NCBI RefSeq assembly: GCF_016808335.1
Contig: NC_053146.1
Span: 25,140,938-25,204,937, forward strand
DNA length: 64,000 bases
Source: Panicum virgatum
Lineage: Eukaryota; Streptophyta; Magnoliopsida; Poales; Poaceae
Reading direction: 5' to 3'
The notes under the pieces are model-generated. The model had not been told where the DNA came from. It ran no database searches and saw only the letters and a program-made list of their open reading frames with translations. Position numbers and translations under genes: made by a program. This document shows positions 10,332 through 22,331 of this stretch, piece by piece. Within the stretch, counting starts at the first letter, position 1. Each line of letters begins with the position of its first letter.

Positions 10332-12220
10332 TGTTGACGCTTCTTAAAACGCAAATTTAAGTACCGCAAGTGCACAGATCGTGGTAGCTTTTCCCTTAGA
10401 GTACTCCCCCAAGGTTTATCATCCATGGATCGGAAGCGAACCGACTAGGGTTTACCATCTAATCTATCAAACCTATCCTAAACATGAAGCGAAGATTGCA
10501 TATAAATTGAACACTTGATAGATATGAATGAAGCATAAGTGTTCATCACACCCACAACCGTAGATGAGATAACACAACCAAGGAGCTAGGGCCTATCGTC
10601 TCTAGGTACGGTTCTAGTGAAAAAGGTGATCAAAGCATAGATTGCATCTCAACTAAAGGTACACGAAATCATCTCTCAGAAAGGCAGCTCGCAAGCGGCC
10701 TACTTTCCCAAGGTCGCCAGTGCGAGGTGCGTGTCGACGCCTAAGGTTTCCCAATGCTTTACCCCAGACTCCCATGGTACTCGCCATCGATCCTATTCCA
10801 CATCATGTCATCGCTAGAACATTTCCCTCCGCCATGCTGTCACCACACCAGAGTAATCAACCACTAGCTAAAACATGCTACCTCAACGTATCCGCAAGAT
10901 GTAGACTAATTACCACGAATAGATCTAATCTTACTATGAACATATGGATGCATTACATATGAGAAAGAAAACATGCATTGAAGTAGACCAAAGTCGAGAC
11001 AACTGGAATAAAGAGTAGATTGATATCACCATCGTGTGTGTACATACCCCGACGATTGTAGGGGATGACTCTCGAACCCCACCATGGCACAACCTTGCAG
11101 GGAGGCCATGGCGGCTAGGGGTGGCCTAAGCCATCTCCTAGGTACCCTCGAAGACTTGCGGCGGCCGTCGTCTCCCTCCGGTCTTAGCCCTAGGTTTTCG
11201 TCGAGTTCTGGGTGGATTGGATCCCTTCCCATGGGTGCCTAGGGGGTTGTATTTATGCCCTTGGGGAGCCTTGGAGCGTGTTCCACCCTGCCTTGCACGA
11301 GATCTTCCTTGGGAGAGAAGCAAACTTGGTATCCATAAAATCAGCCTCGTCCAGATTTTCCTGTTTCGCAGCCCTTCCTTGCCGATGCCATATCTCCTAT
11401 TTCCGGACTCTAAATAATGCAAATTCGGTGTCCAAATTGTGTGCCACGAAATTATCTCCAACTTTGGTATTCATTGCTTTCCTTGGAAATGAAGATAAGA
11501 TCCCCAAAACAGCCTCGAAAGAAAATCTGTCTGATTTCGGACTTGTCTGGGGCCATATCTCCTAGCTCCTTGACCCGAATTGGGCCTTCCATATATCCAA
11601 ATCGAAGCTCTCATCGAGGCCCACAACTTTGGTATTCAACCTTTTTCCATTAGAGGCCGTTTAAGTCTCTGAATCCGCACCGAAAAATCATGCTGTTTGC
11701 GCGTATATCTCTCGGGCTGAGTTGATCTCATGGGTAAACCTCCAAATCTCAAGCCCATCTTCCTCCATGTGGCTTTTCTCGACATTTTGACTTTCTTCAC
11801 CTTTATATGTGGGCATTAGATGTCATTATCTCCGCAATTTAGATAGGGGTGCTTGTTGTCCAAGCTCCAGTATCTTCTGTTTAAGTGCCCAGAGTTTTAC
11901 GGCTTCGTGCTTTGGTCCTTGGGCTCTCTTGGAAGGTGGATGTGCATGAAAAGGTTTCGAATCAACATGGGCTTTGGTCCTTCCTTTGGGCTTTGGCCTT
12001 CGTCTTTCTCTGTGTTAGTGCTCGATCACGGGCCTCATCATTTCATGCTCCAAAATAAGCCAAAAACCTGCAAAAACGAAGTTCCTCCAAAATATATGTG
12101 CAAATGTGAAAATGACTAATAATTAGGCCGGGGTTTGGACGGTTAGTGATTTTGATATTGAATTCATGCCATTATCAAGGATAAACAAGTGATAAAACGG
12201 GTACTTAAGGAGCGCCAACA
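10332..12220 (-). repeat. 3' LTR of element D
   Basis: Plus-strand ends TGTTGACGCTTC and GGAGCGCCAACA. It differs from the right LTR by scattered substitutions and indels; for example it lacks about 18 bp present near 19243 and has about 11 extra bases near 12155. The divergence marks D as clearly older than J. Confidence 0.88.
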
Positions 12221-12232
12221 TTCCCCCCATGC
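12221..12232 (-). other. Polypurine tract of element D
   Basis: The minus strand reads GCATGGGGGGAA directly before the LTR start TGTTGGCGC. It is preceded by the conserved box CTCGAGGACGAGCAAGGTTT, which also occurs near the polypurine tract of B. Confidence 0.8.
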
Positions 12233-12950
12233 TTAAACCTTGCTCGTCCTCGAGTAAGTCCAGGAGCTTTGCTTATAAAGAAATTAGCGTTGCCCCTCAA
12301 TGTCCTCTCTGCACTTAGTCATACATAACAAGACATATTGCTCTCTCAAGTATTTAGCATTTAAGTTCATGTTGTGACCGGCTACTTTTTCATTATGGAA
12401 GATAGACTAGCAATTAAAGAACAAGCCACAATAATAGATAAATGCAATGCTCTCAAACTTAAGCGAACTTCAAACATTTAACTTGTTTCATCGTGAAGAG
12501 TTTTCAAAAGAATGCATATCAAACATAAGTGAGGTTCTCTTGCAAAAGATCATGGAAATACTCATCTCATCAAGTCTCTCAAGCTTACATTAGATTGTCT
12601 TCAACCTATTCTACTAATATATAAAAGTGGAAGACTTATGTGGAGCTTGGTAGGCAAAAACAATCCTAGCAAAACATTATATCTGAAATATTGTCAAACT
12701 AAGAGAGAGATCTAATGGAATTACCGAGACTAGTCAAAAAGGTCATTGGAAAATAATGTTGGAAAGGGAGAAAGATGAAACACACACATTTAGATAGGTG
12801 GACATGTGCAAGTGGCAAATGGATGATCCCAAGATACAAATGAAGTTCTCGTTATCGGATTGCACATGATTGGAAGATTTGAGTATGGAATAGTTCTTCA
12901 AAGTAACTTGGAAAATTAATGAAGCCAAAAAGAACTAAGGAGCATTTTAT

Positions 12951-13031
12951 TCTTCTCTTTTTATCTTTTTTCTTTTTTTTCTCCTTTTTTCATTTTTCTC
13001 TTTCTTTCTCTTTTTTTTCTTTCTTTTTACT
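12951..13031. repeat. Polypyrimidine (T/C) low-complexity tract
   Basis: About 80 bases of almost pure T and C on the plus strand, so purine-only on the transcribed (minus) strand of D. A short frame across it is an artefact. Confidence 0.8.
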
Positions 13032-14337
13032 CCTTAGAACTTTTGATAACATAGAATACCTACCCAGCCATCCCCCCATGCTTGAACGGATGCTCGTCCT
13101 CGAGTATGAATAGTGGGAGAACCAAATAGCTATGGTAAGTATCTCAAATTCACCTTCTTCTTCGTAGAGCCTTGTCTCCCAAAACTTTTCTTTATATGGT
13201 GCCTTTGATTCTTTTGATTCCGTCGAAATAATAATCCATACTCAAATTGGGTTGTGGTCAAGGAGGTAATCACAAAAAGATATTTTTGGTTTAGGGTGGA
13301 TATTCAGCGAGGTTTGCAAAATTTCCGAAGTAGAAACTCACAATGCATGGATAAATAGGCTATCAAAAAGAAGGTTACACAAAAAAAAAACGGAATGACC
13401 AGCTTCTTAGTCTCGTACCAAAGAAATCAATCTTAATCCAACTCATCAAAATATAAGTTTGTAATCTAAAGGTTTCATCATGAAAGAATATGTATGTATA
13501 GGCTTTGGTAGGTAGAACTTTGCAAGAGATTCACAAATGTAGATAGCATAGGAATTAAGTTCTCAAATTAAACAACACAAGGTGTAAGGTCATCGGTAGA
13601 CTTAAATCAAAGAGCAGCATGGAATATGTGGGTTTAGAATTTAGTCATTTAACCTCCATAAATAAAAGAGCTGGTATTTAATCATTTTAATTTCATTTAA
13701 TTGAGAGCAAATGGTCAAGTCATATACAACATAGCGTAGGTAAAACAAAGCAGCAACTTTCATTACTTTTCCATAAGCAAGAGCATATAAGAATATCATC
13801 GTGGTGAGCTCAAGGTGATGGTGGTTATCATTCATTGAAAACAAAAACAAATCTAGGTTGTACTCCTAGTAGCCATGTTATTATATGGAGATATATACAA
13901 AGGTTGCATCTTTGGTTGAAGCCATATATGTACAAGCATTTAGAAAAAGAGAGAGTTGAGGAAGAATTACCATCCTTCTCGATGCTCGTAATGAAGTGTA
14001 GCACGGCGTCCTCTATACTTAAGCATTGTGCTAAGCATGGAAGAAGAATCATGAGCATCTTGTGGCAACTGTGATTATATTACTCCATGAGATCTTTCTT
14101 ACTTGTCCACAAAATCCTCCCCCATGCTTAGCATGATGCTAGGCGTGGATGGAGAAGATGAACCATCTTGTAATTCTTGAAGTTCTTCCCTCATGTGTAT
14201 GAATATCATCTTCAATGTGTCTTCACCTTTGTTGCCTTAATTTCTTTCAACTTCTTCTTGTACTAAGTCATGGTCCCAACCCTTGCTTCTCATCGTCGTC
14301 GCCTCCTTCAATTCCTCGTTGTCCCATTGCTGCCTCA

Positions 14338-17300
14338 TCTTCACGAATTTTTCTTTCAATTTCCAGAACAGAACATATCCTGAAACATTACTCCATTGTG
14401 AAGTGCACGAATTTTTCTTTCCAACGAGTATTCATTCGTCCAAAATTGATTCCGAACAAGAGAGTTATGTCCATTTTATCCCAGCGCTGCAATCTATTCC
14501 GAATTTCAGAACGCGCAGCGTCCAAAGTTTTTGCCATATCTCCTTGTACGGGTCTTCAAATTCATTGATCTTGGATGCGTTGGAATGGTAATTTCATGGA
14601 GCTTCTGAATATCAACTTTTTCTTCCTTGTATGTCTCTTTCCATGCGCAAAATTTGATGAAAACAGCGGGCCTTGCTCTCGAACTTTGGAGATATTGACG
14701 AATTTGATTTATTCTTTGATCACGAATTCATGGGAACGCTTTGTCATGCCTGCAAAACAATTCAAGTGCACAGTCTACCCCCAAGGTGACGGTCGAGAGT
14801 AGAAACAAATGCCAACAAACCCACCATTCCTAAGATCTCAATTTGTGGCATAGCTAGCTTAGCGAAACTAGTGAGTGTACGTGTGTGCTAGTGTAAATGC
14901 AAATGAGAGGAAGGTATATAAACAAAGACAACATTTACACCTAGTTCTAAACACCATGTTTACAACTAGGTTGCCGAACTTCTCCATAGCCAAAAAGACT
15001 TATTTAACCAAGGTCAAAACACCATGTCTATCCCAAGATAAATAGGCCTGAATAGCACAAGAAAATATAAAGCGCATTGCAAAGCTTATAAACCAACCAA
15101 ATGCAACCTCATAGCTTGGTAACTAAATGATGATGGTCTTCAATCATGTCTAAACACCATGTTTACACAAGATTGCAAAAGGTAAATGATATCATGATTA
15201 GCACTACATAGATAGGAAAGCATACATCAATAAGATTGAGACCAAGCTAGCAAAATGAGTGCATGAACAATGGAATGGATGCAAAGTGCAAATGCAAAGT
15301 TAGCAAAAACAGGTGTTAGCAAGGTTAAAAGGACCTTTCGATGTCATTCCGCAACTAGCTTATTCAAAAACAATTGCTAAGAATGACAAAAAGCCTTCGC
15401 GACACTTCATAAGAAGTGAGACTTTTGTCAATGAAAAGGTTATTTATCGAAAAAGGATCAAGCAACCGAGCTAACAAGGTTTTAGAAGTAGGTTTATGGG
15501 TTTCCTATATTTTTGTCTTAAAACAAAAATTTTGAAGAGAGAGTGTTGGGTATAGAAATTCTATCTAAGGTGGTTTCAAAAAAAACTAGAGATAAACAAA
15601 AGTTAGATTTTTTTTGAATGAAAAACATACCCTATGGTTTTGGGATTGCTCTATGAGTGGTTTTCCTAAGGGTTTTAGGATCTCAAAAGCGAGGCTAGTC
15701 AATGTTTTTTTAGAAAAAGTTTTTTTATGCAACATGCAATGCAATGCAAGGGTGAGACGAACAACATGTTATGCAATTCAACACGGGGTGGGTGAACAAA
15801 ATGATATGGCATGATGAGGTGGTATAAAACAAAACAAAAAGTTAGCCTAAGTTAACTAGCCACAAGTTTAGAATCAAAGGGTGGTGCAATGCTTCATAAA
15901 TCTCTCTAAAAAGACACAAAGAAAAATACTCAAAACACTAATAGGCACACAAAAAGGTCTACAAGTTTCCCAAGATCGAATAACAAAGTGCTCTCTCAAT
16001 AACATTTAGAATGAACAACATGAAGTTGTGGTTTTTGTTAGAGCAATGGTACAATGTTACTTGATATTCCGATTAAAGAGTGCAATGTAGACGGTCATAT
16101 GAATATATATATAATAAAATAAAAGATCGGGTTGCCTCCCGCAAAGCGCTTCATTTAAAGTCATAGAGCTCGACTTTCTCACATACCTTTTAATTGATGC
16201 GAAGCCATGGTCCTTCATGCGAGAAACCGAAGTGTCCATGCAGCTTGATGTCGCCTCTTGTAATCCATCGTGGTTTGCTTGCAACATCTTCATTTGTCGA
16301 AAGTCGACCGCTTGTGCCTTCATTTGCTAATGTCATTGGGGTTCTTCCTCTACTCCAAGCCTCTGAATTTTATCATGTACACTTGATGAAAGCATCGCCC
16401 AAGCTCCCCTTCATTGTTGTCATCGTCATCTTCTCTATCTTGTTCTCATCGCGTTGCTCCTGCCTCTTCTTCATGGAATCTCTCCTGTATACTTCAACAG
16501 AACATATACCAAAATATAGATCTATTGAAATGTTTATGAAATTACCTTTCCAACGAGTGGTCATTAATCTTAAACCGAGTCAAAACGAGAGAGTTATGAC
16601 CGTTTTACTTTAGCGCTGTGTGCTGTCCAGAAAATTTCAGAGTGCACGACCTTCGATGTTTTGGCCAAACTTCTTGTAGGAAACTTCGATCGACTTCATT
16701 CTTGATCCGTTGGAACCGGAACTTCATGGGGCTGTTGAATATCCAAAAATATGCCGCTATTTTCTTCTGAGGTCGAGCTGGACATTGATGAGAATAATAT
16801 CTTCTTGTGAATTCATCTGAAGATGCCAATGATCTCGATCATGTGGTCCTTGGAGCATAGTGTCGTGCGTCCCTAGGCTTCAAGGTCATCACCATTGATT
16901 ACCAAAAAATATCGCGGCTTCAATAATGTGTCTTCTCCGTTGTTCTTGCTTTACCCAAGGTGTCGGGATTAGAAGATGCTCCTGTGCTTCGTGTTGATGA
17001 TCCGAACGGTTTCCTTCCTTGATAGCATCACTCGATTAGAAGTATATCGAGCATCCCACTGGAGAAGATAGGTGGTGTCGTGGTTCTTCTAATCTTGTTG
17101 CCTCCAGCTTTGGTTAACTTCAAATCGTCATCTTTTGTGTACACAACCTTCCAATCATCCTTTGACATCATCATCACCTTCTTCGTCGGTTGCTACTACT
17201 TCTTTCCTCGTTGAATTCCCCTTCATCCAGTGCAGATAATGTACCAAACTTCTACTCCATTGCAAGGTGCATCAAATTATCTTTCCAACAAGTGGTTATT

Positions 17301-17490
17301 CGCCCCGATTGGACTCCGGATAAAGAAGTTATGCTTATTTTATTACGGCGCTGCAATCTGTCCACAGGGATTTCAGAACGCGCAACGTTGAAAGATTTTA
17401 TCATAACTCTTCACACCGATCTCCGAAGCTGATGGTTCTTGATCCATTGGAAAGAAGACTTGATGAAGCTTCAAAATAATTTATTAATTG
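14338..17490. repeat. Three dispersed copies of a module of about 300 bp inside D
   Basis: Copies near 14338-14640, 16478-16780 and 17210-17490 share, in order: GAACATAT, TTTCCAACGAGT, GAGAGTTATG, GCGCTGCAATCTGT, ATTTCAGAACGCGCA, and TTGATCCGTTGGAA. Spacing is similar and indels are small. The copies are well diverged, so the duplications are old. Confidence 0.65.
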
Positions 17491-18003
17491 CTCATGGTAC
17501 TTCTCTGATCTTGGACGAAAAACTCATCACAACAGTAACACTTCATAGATGATGATGATCGCACGATTTTCTTCGTGGGCATGCTTCATACCTATTGCTT
17601 GAACAAACAATTCTTCCCAAAAACATCAGTCTTTAAAATCAATTGACACGGCAGTGTACCTTATTTATCATCTTTTGCTTTGGGGAGTGGGGACTCGATA
17701 GCGGATGCTGGGCCACTAACAAAAGTTAGCACCTACCACTAAAGAACGAATCTTGATGTTGTTGCCGTCATGTCGATGTGGACATTGTCGATGTTCCATA
17801 TCGAGGTTCCTCGATCATCTTGTGGCCGATTGTTGAAATTTGTTGAAGTGGACTATGGACTTCTCGAAGTCCAAGTTTGATGTCTAGCTTTTTCCACATG
17901 CTTTCAAGGACACAAACAAGAAAACAAGGGTATATGCAATAATAAAAATTAGGGTTAGTCCAAAAAAAAACTAGATAGATTGCCCTAGGGTTCGAGTTGC
18001 CGA

Positions 18004-18021
18004 TCCCCGACAACGGCGCCA
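18004..18021 (-). other. Primer-binding site of element D (tRNA-Asp type)
   Basis: The minus strand reads TGGCGCCGTTGTCGGGGA, complementary to the 3' end of plant tRNA-Asp apart from one base. Eight bases separate it from the LTR end at 18030. Confidence 0.85.
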
Positions 18022-18029
18022 GAAATGCT

Positions 18030-19922
18030 TGTTGACGCTTCTTAAAGCGCTAATTTACGTACCGCAAGCGCACGGATCGTGGTAGCTTTTCGCTTAGAGT
18101 ACTCCCCCAAGGTTTATCATCCATTGATCGGAAGCGAACCGACTAGGGTTTACCATCTAATCTATCAAACCTATCCAAAACATGAAGCGAAGATTGCATA
18201 TAAATTGAACACTTGATAGATATGAATGAAGCATAAGTGTTCATCACACCCACAACCGTAGATGAGATAACACAACCAAGGAGCTATGGCCTATCGTCTC
18301 TAGGTACGGTTCTAGCAAAAAGGTGATCAAAGCATAGATTGCATCTCAACTAAAGGTACACGAAATCATCTCTCAGAAAGGCAGCTCGCAAGCGGCCTAC
18401 TTTCCCAAGGTCGCCGGTGCGAGGTGCGTGTCGACGCCTAAGGTTTCCCAAAGCTTTACCTCAGACTCCCATGGTACTCGCCATCGATCCTATTCCACAT
18501 CATGTCGTCGCTAGAACTTTTCCCTCCGCCATGCTGTCACCACACCAGGGTAATCAACCACTAGCTAAATCATGCTACCTCAACGTATCCGCAAGATGTA
18601 GACTAATTACCACGAATAGATCTAATCTTACTATGAACATATGGATGCATTACATATGAGAAAGAAAACATGCATTGAAGTAGACCAAAGTCGAGACAAC
18701 TGGAATAAAGAGTAGATTGATATCACCATCGTGTGTGTACATACCCCGACGAATGTAGGGGATGACTCTCGAACCCCACCATGGCACAACCTTGCAGAGA
18801 GGCCATGGCGGCTAGGGGTGGCCTAAGCCATCTCCTAGGTACCCTCGAAGACTTGCGGCGGCCGTCGTCTCCCTCCGGTCTTAGCCCTAGGTTTTCGTCG
18901 AGTTCTGGGTGGATTGGATCCCTTCCCATGGGCGCCTAGTGGGTTGTATTTATGCCCTTGGGGAGCCTTGGAGCGTGTTCCACCCTGCCTTGCACGAGAT
19001 CTTCCTTGGGAGAGAAGCAAACATGGTTTCCATAAAATCAGCCTCGTCCAGATTTTCCTGTTTCGCAGCCCTCCCTTGCCGACGCCATATCTCCTATTTC
19101 CGGACTCTAAATAATGCAAATGCAGTGTCCAGATTGTGTGCCACGAAATTATATCCAACTTTGGTATTCATTGCTTTCCTTGGAAACGAAGATAAGATCC
19201 CCAAAACATCCTCGGAAGAAAATCTGTCTGATTTCGGACTTGTCTGCGCAGCAGGTATTTCGGGGGCCATATCTCCTAGCTCCTTGACCCGAATTGGGCC
19301 TTCCATATGTCCAAATTGAAGCTCTCATTGAGGTCCACAACTTTGGTATTCAACCTTTTCCCATTAGAGGCCATTTATGTCTCTGAATCCGCACCGAATG
19401 ATCATGCTGTTTGCGCGTATATCTCTCGGGCTGAGTTGATCTCATGGGTAAACCTCCAAATCTCAAGCCCATATTCCTCCATGTGGATTTTCTCGACATT
19501 TTGAATTTCTTCACCTTTACATGTGGGCTTTAGACGTCATTATCTCCGTGATTTAGATAGGGGTGCTTGTCGTCCAAGCTCCAGCGTCTTCTGTTTAAGT
19601 CCCCAGAGTTTTACAGCTTCGTGCTTTGGTCCTTGGCTCTCTTGGAAGGTGGATGTGCATGAATGGGCTTCGAATCAACATGGGCTTTGGTCCTTCCTTT
19701 GGGCTTTGGCCTTCGTCTTTCTCCGTGTTAGCGCTCGATCACGGGCCTCATCATTTCATGCTCCAAAATAGGCCAAAAACCTGCAAAAACGAAGTTCCTC
19801 CAAAATATATGTGCAAATGTGAAAATGACCAATAATTAGGCCGGGGTTAGGACGGTTAGTGATTTTCATGCCATTATCAAGGATAAACAAGGGATAAAAT
19901 GGGTACTTAAGGAGCGCCAACA
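18030..19922 (-). repeat. 5' LTR of element D
   Basis: Partner of 10332-12220. The two LTR ends form an unusually long inverted repeat (about 16 bp, two mismatches): TGTTGACGCTTCTTAA against the reverse complement of CTTAAGGAGCGCCAACA. Confidence 0.88.
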
Positions 19923-20558
19923 GTTCTTTTTTTTTGCAGCAAAGAAATGAGAGAGAGAGGTCTCTTGAAATCAAATCTTGAGCAAAAATCCAATGAAAAC
20001 CTGAGAGCAAAGTTTGAGGGAGTTTGAGAGGGAGTGAGTGAATGAGAGTTGAGTGTGAGGGCTCAACCCCCACATCTCGGCCTCTATTTAAAGAGAGAAT
20101 GGCCGGGCACAACGGCTAGGAGCTGAGCACAAAGATCACTAGCCGTTGGAAAAAGGTGGCAGGGAGCCGTTGCCAGGTGGGGTCGGCCGACCCTAGGGTT
20201 CAGCCGGCCCCCCCTGTGGTCTCACTGGCTGGCAGCCAGGGCCCAGGGGCTCCCTAACGGCTATAAGTTTTGAAATTTTGGGTGTCCGGCCAAACTTTTG
20301 CTTCGAAAGATGTTCAAAATTATTTTTCAAAGGATTTTCATGCTCGGGAATATTTTTTGGATTTTTGTGAAAGATAGAAAAAGTGCTATAAAAGTTTCTA
20401 GCATGCATGAGTGTTTTGAAAATTCAAATATGCAGTGGGAAAAATTGAAAAAGTCGAGAAAAGCAAAAATGGTGGAAAATATGAGATACGTACCGATTTA
20501 CCTTCGGCAAGGGCTCGTCGTTTTGAGTCCGACGAGCGGGACCTTTCTCCTGTTTTAG
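19923..20558 (-). other. Non-coding 3' flank of the gag-protease fragment, with promoter-like and hairpin features
   Basis: On the minus strand this follows the gag-protease stop. It holds a CAACGGCTAG/CTAGCCGTTG inverted repeat (20110-20119, 20139-20148) and a TTTAAATA box (20095-20102) followed by a C-rich transcribed-like stretch, as in a U3/R region. I could not find LTR ends, so I do not call an LTR. Confidence 0.35.
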
Positions 20559-21744
20559 TTACCACTGTTCAGCTTGTCCTGGAGAATTGGACGAGGTCGA
20601 ACTTGCGACCTTACGCCACATCTTCTTGATTGTCTTTGTGGATCGTGTGGTCGTAGGATCTTGATTTGGGGATGTCACTTTGGCTCTTTCTTGTGTGCTT
20701 GGCCCGGATTTGATATTGATCATTGAGCATTGTTCCTTCTTGGTTTGGAATGGGATTTTTTTTTCTTTCCCATTGATGTTGAAGCAGATTTCTCCAGCCC
20801 CCACATCGATGTGTGCTCCAGCAGTGCTCAGGAATGGCCGCCCAAGGATGAGCGGTGTTTCTTTTGAGATTTCCATGTCGAGCACTACGAAGTCAACTGG
20901 GATGAAGTAGTCTCGTACTCTGACTGGAACGTCTTCAGTGATTCCCTCTGGATAGCGGACTGAAGAGTCTGCTAGTTGGAGGTGCATCAGTGTTGACGTC
21001 AGATGCGTGAAGTTGAGCTTGTCGAAGATGACCTTGGGCATTACGCTGACGCTAGCCCCAAAGTCACACAAGGCATTGCCAAAGTGTTGAGTGCCAATCG
21101 AACAATTGATTGTTGGGCATCTCGGGTCCTCTTTCTTCTTGGGAGGTTGGTTGAGTATAGCAGCGCTACATTCTTCCGTAAGCTTAACAACCTCCATTGT
21201 GGGCAGTGGTCGCTTGTTGTTGATGATGTCCTTGATGTAGCGGGCGTAAGTTGGTACATGCATTACGTCCAGCAATGGGACGTTGACATGTATCTTCTGG
21301 ATCATCTCAACAAAACGAGCGAACTGCTCGTCCACGGTGATCTTTTGTTTCCGGGAGGCAAATGCTTGGAAGCTTGTATCGAAAGTTTTCCGTGGATTTT
21401 CTTCCTTGGGTTCTTCAGAGTCATAATGTTTTGTAGGTTCTTCCTCCTCTGCTTGTGGCCTTGCTGCTTTCTCTGCGTGGTTTGGATGCGGTGGATCATG
21501 AGTGGACTTACCACCCCTCGTGGTCACCGCATTTATGTTTTTTGAAAAGGGAACAGCAGCAGCCATTTGCGCAAGTTGTGTTAAAATCATTTTTGTGGAA
21601 ACTTAGTTGATTTTTAATTGCAGAAGAAAGACTTTCAACTTTAGCATTTATACTTTCCAAAACTTTATCGTTGGTAGCAAGCTTTGTGTATTCTTTGTGT
21701 TTTCTTCTTATTTCGGGATTTGTGCTCCTGAAATCATAAATCAT
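20559..21744 (-). pseudogene. Gypsy (Athila-like) gag C-terminus and aspartic protease fragment
   Basis: Two overlapping minus-strand frames, 21508-21744 and 20559-21590, join across a frameshift near 21590. The upstream frame holds a gag-like helical stretch (INAKVESLSSAIKNQ). The downstream frame (343 codons) has the linker VTTRGGKSTHDPP, the conserved region around PLLDVMHVPTYARYIKDII, and a retroviral-type protease with the motif CDFGASVSVMP, then LADSSVRYPEGI and LILGRPFLSTAGAHIDV. The catalytic D-x-G-A is preserved, with Phe where most relatives have Leu. The frame ends in a basic Ser/Thr-rich tail. No RT or integrase follows before the next element, so this is a truncated copy. Confidence 0.75.
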
Positions 21745-21765
21745 CGAAAATAATTGTGGAGCTAG

Positions 21766-21965
21766 GTTAGTGATACAAATATGTAAGTAAGAGGTATGGT
21801 TTTCCTTCTTTTATGAGTATGGTTGGCGGCCATATTTCGCACTTAACGACTGTCAACAAATACCAACTTACTTTACTATGAAAGAAGCTGATATCCATAG
21901 AGGTACAGCTTGGAGAAGAACACCGACAAGCCCGGCGCTTCCCTGAACTACTCCTCACTCTCCTC
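21766..21965 (-). repeat. LTR fragments of the TGTTG family, minus strand
   Basis: A TGTCAACA end at 21851-21858 marks the start of one LTR fragment on the minus strand. The stretch 21900-21965 matches the mid-part of LTR F near 9580-9640 (CTCCTCACTCTCCTCC and neighbours). It appears to continue after the Gypsy fragment at about 22955. Confidence 0.5.
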
Positions 21966-22331
21966 CTTTATTCTAGCACTAGTGAACTAGCACGTCACCT
22001 TTACAATGTGGCACTACTCCTTGATGAGGACATCACTCCTACGGATACAAACGACACTCCTCAAGATGATATACAAGGTCCTATTACTCGCGCACGTGCT
22101 CGACAATTGAACTTACAGGTGAGTTCGTTCCTAAGTAATGTTTATTGTGAATCTGAGAATAGATTGCTACCTAATGACTTAATTGTACTTAGGAACAAAG
22201 GAGAGGACCAGCAAGGGTGTGGAGAAGGCCTTGGAGGCGTGGAGGACCAGCAAGGACGTCCGGATCAAGATGGAGGCCCAAACCGATTCGACTTCGTTTC
22301 AGTTTCGGACTCCAGGAACAGGCCGCACTAA
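21966..22331 (+). pseudogene. Gypsy pol C-terminal tail fragment (plus strand)
   Basis: The frame is open from about 21966 and runs through DEDITPTDTNDTPQDD, then PITRARARQLN, SSFLSNVYC and ENRLLPNDLIVLRNKG to a stop at 22329-22331. The motif TRARARQLN before a variable tail is the C-terminal end of grass Gypsy polyproteins after integrase. The frame begins abruptly inside an LTR-like sequence of the opposite strand, so it is a captured or recombined fragment. There is no initiation codon of its own. Confidence 0.6.

Larger units (their letters stand above)
12233..18003 (-). other. Interior of element D, apparently non-coding
   Basis: I find no domain in any frame. What it does hold: a polypyrimidine tract at 12951-13031, two further polypurine-like boxes on the minus strand (13067-13105 and 14115-14150), three diverged copies of a module of about 300 bp (near 14338-14640, 16478-16780 and 17210-17490), and AT-rich spacers. 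Confidence 0.6.
10332..19922 (-). mobile_element. Non-autonomous LTR retrotransposon D (9.6 kb, LARD-like)
   Basis: Two LTRs (10332-12220, 1889 bp; 18030-19922, 1893 bp) flank a 5.8-kb interior. On the minus strand a tRNA-Asp PBS follows the right LTR and a polypurine tract precedes the left LTR. The flanks are CTTCT (10327-10331) and GTTCT (19923-19927), a TSD with one mismatch. The interior has no gag, protease, RT or integrase similarity; the longest frames are under 140 codons with no recognisable motif. This fits a large retrotransposon derivative that depends on another element's proteins. It lies in the old host layer that also carries the gag-protease fragment at 20559-21744. Confidence 0.88.

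Noticed and set aside
12919..13113. A Phe/Ser-rich 64-codon frame
   Set aside because: Translation of a T/C low-complexity tract.
21003..21545. A 180-codon plus-strand frame
   Set aside because: Shadow of the gag-protease fragment on the minus strand, whose motifs are clear.
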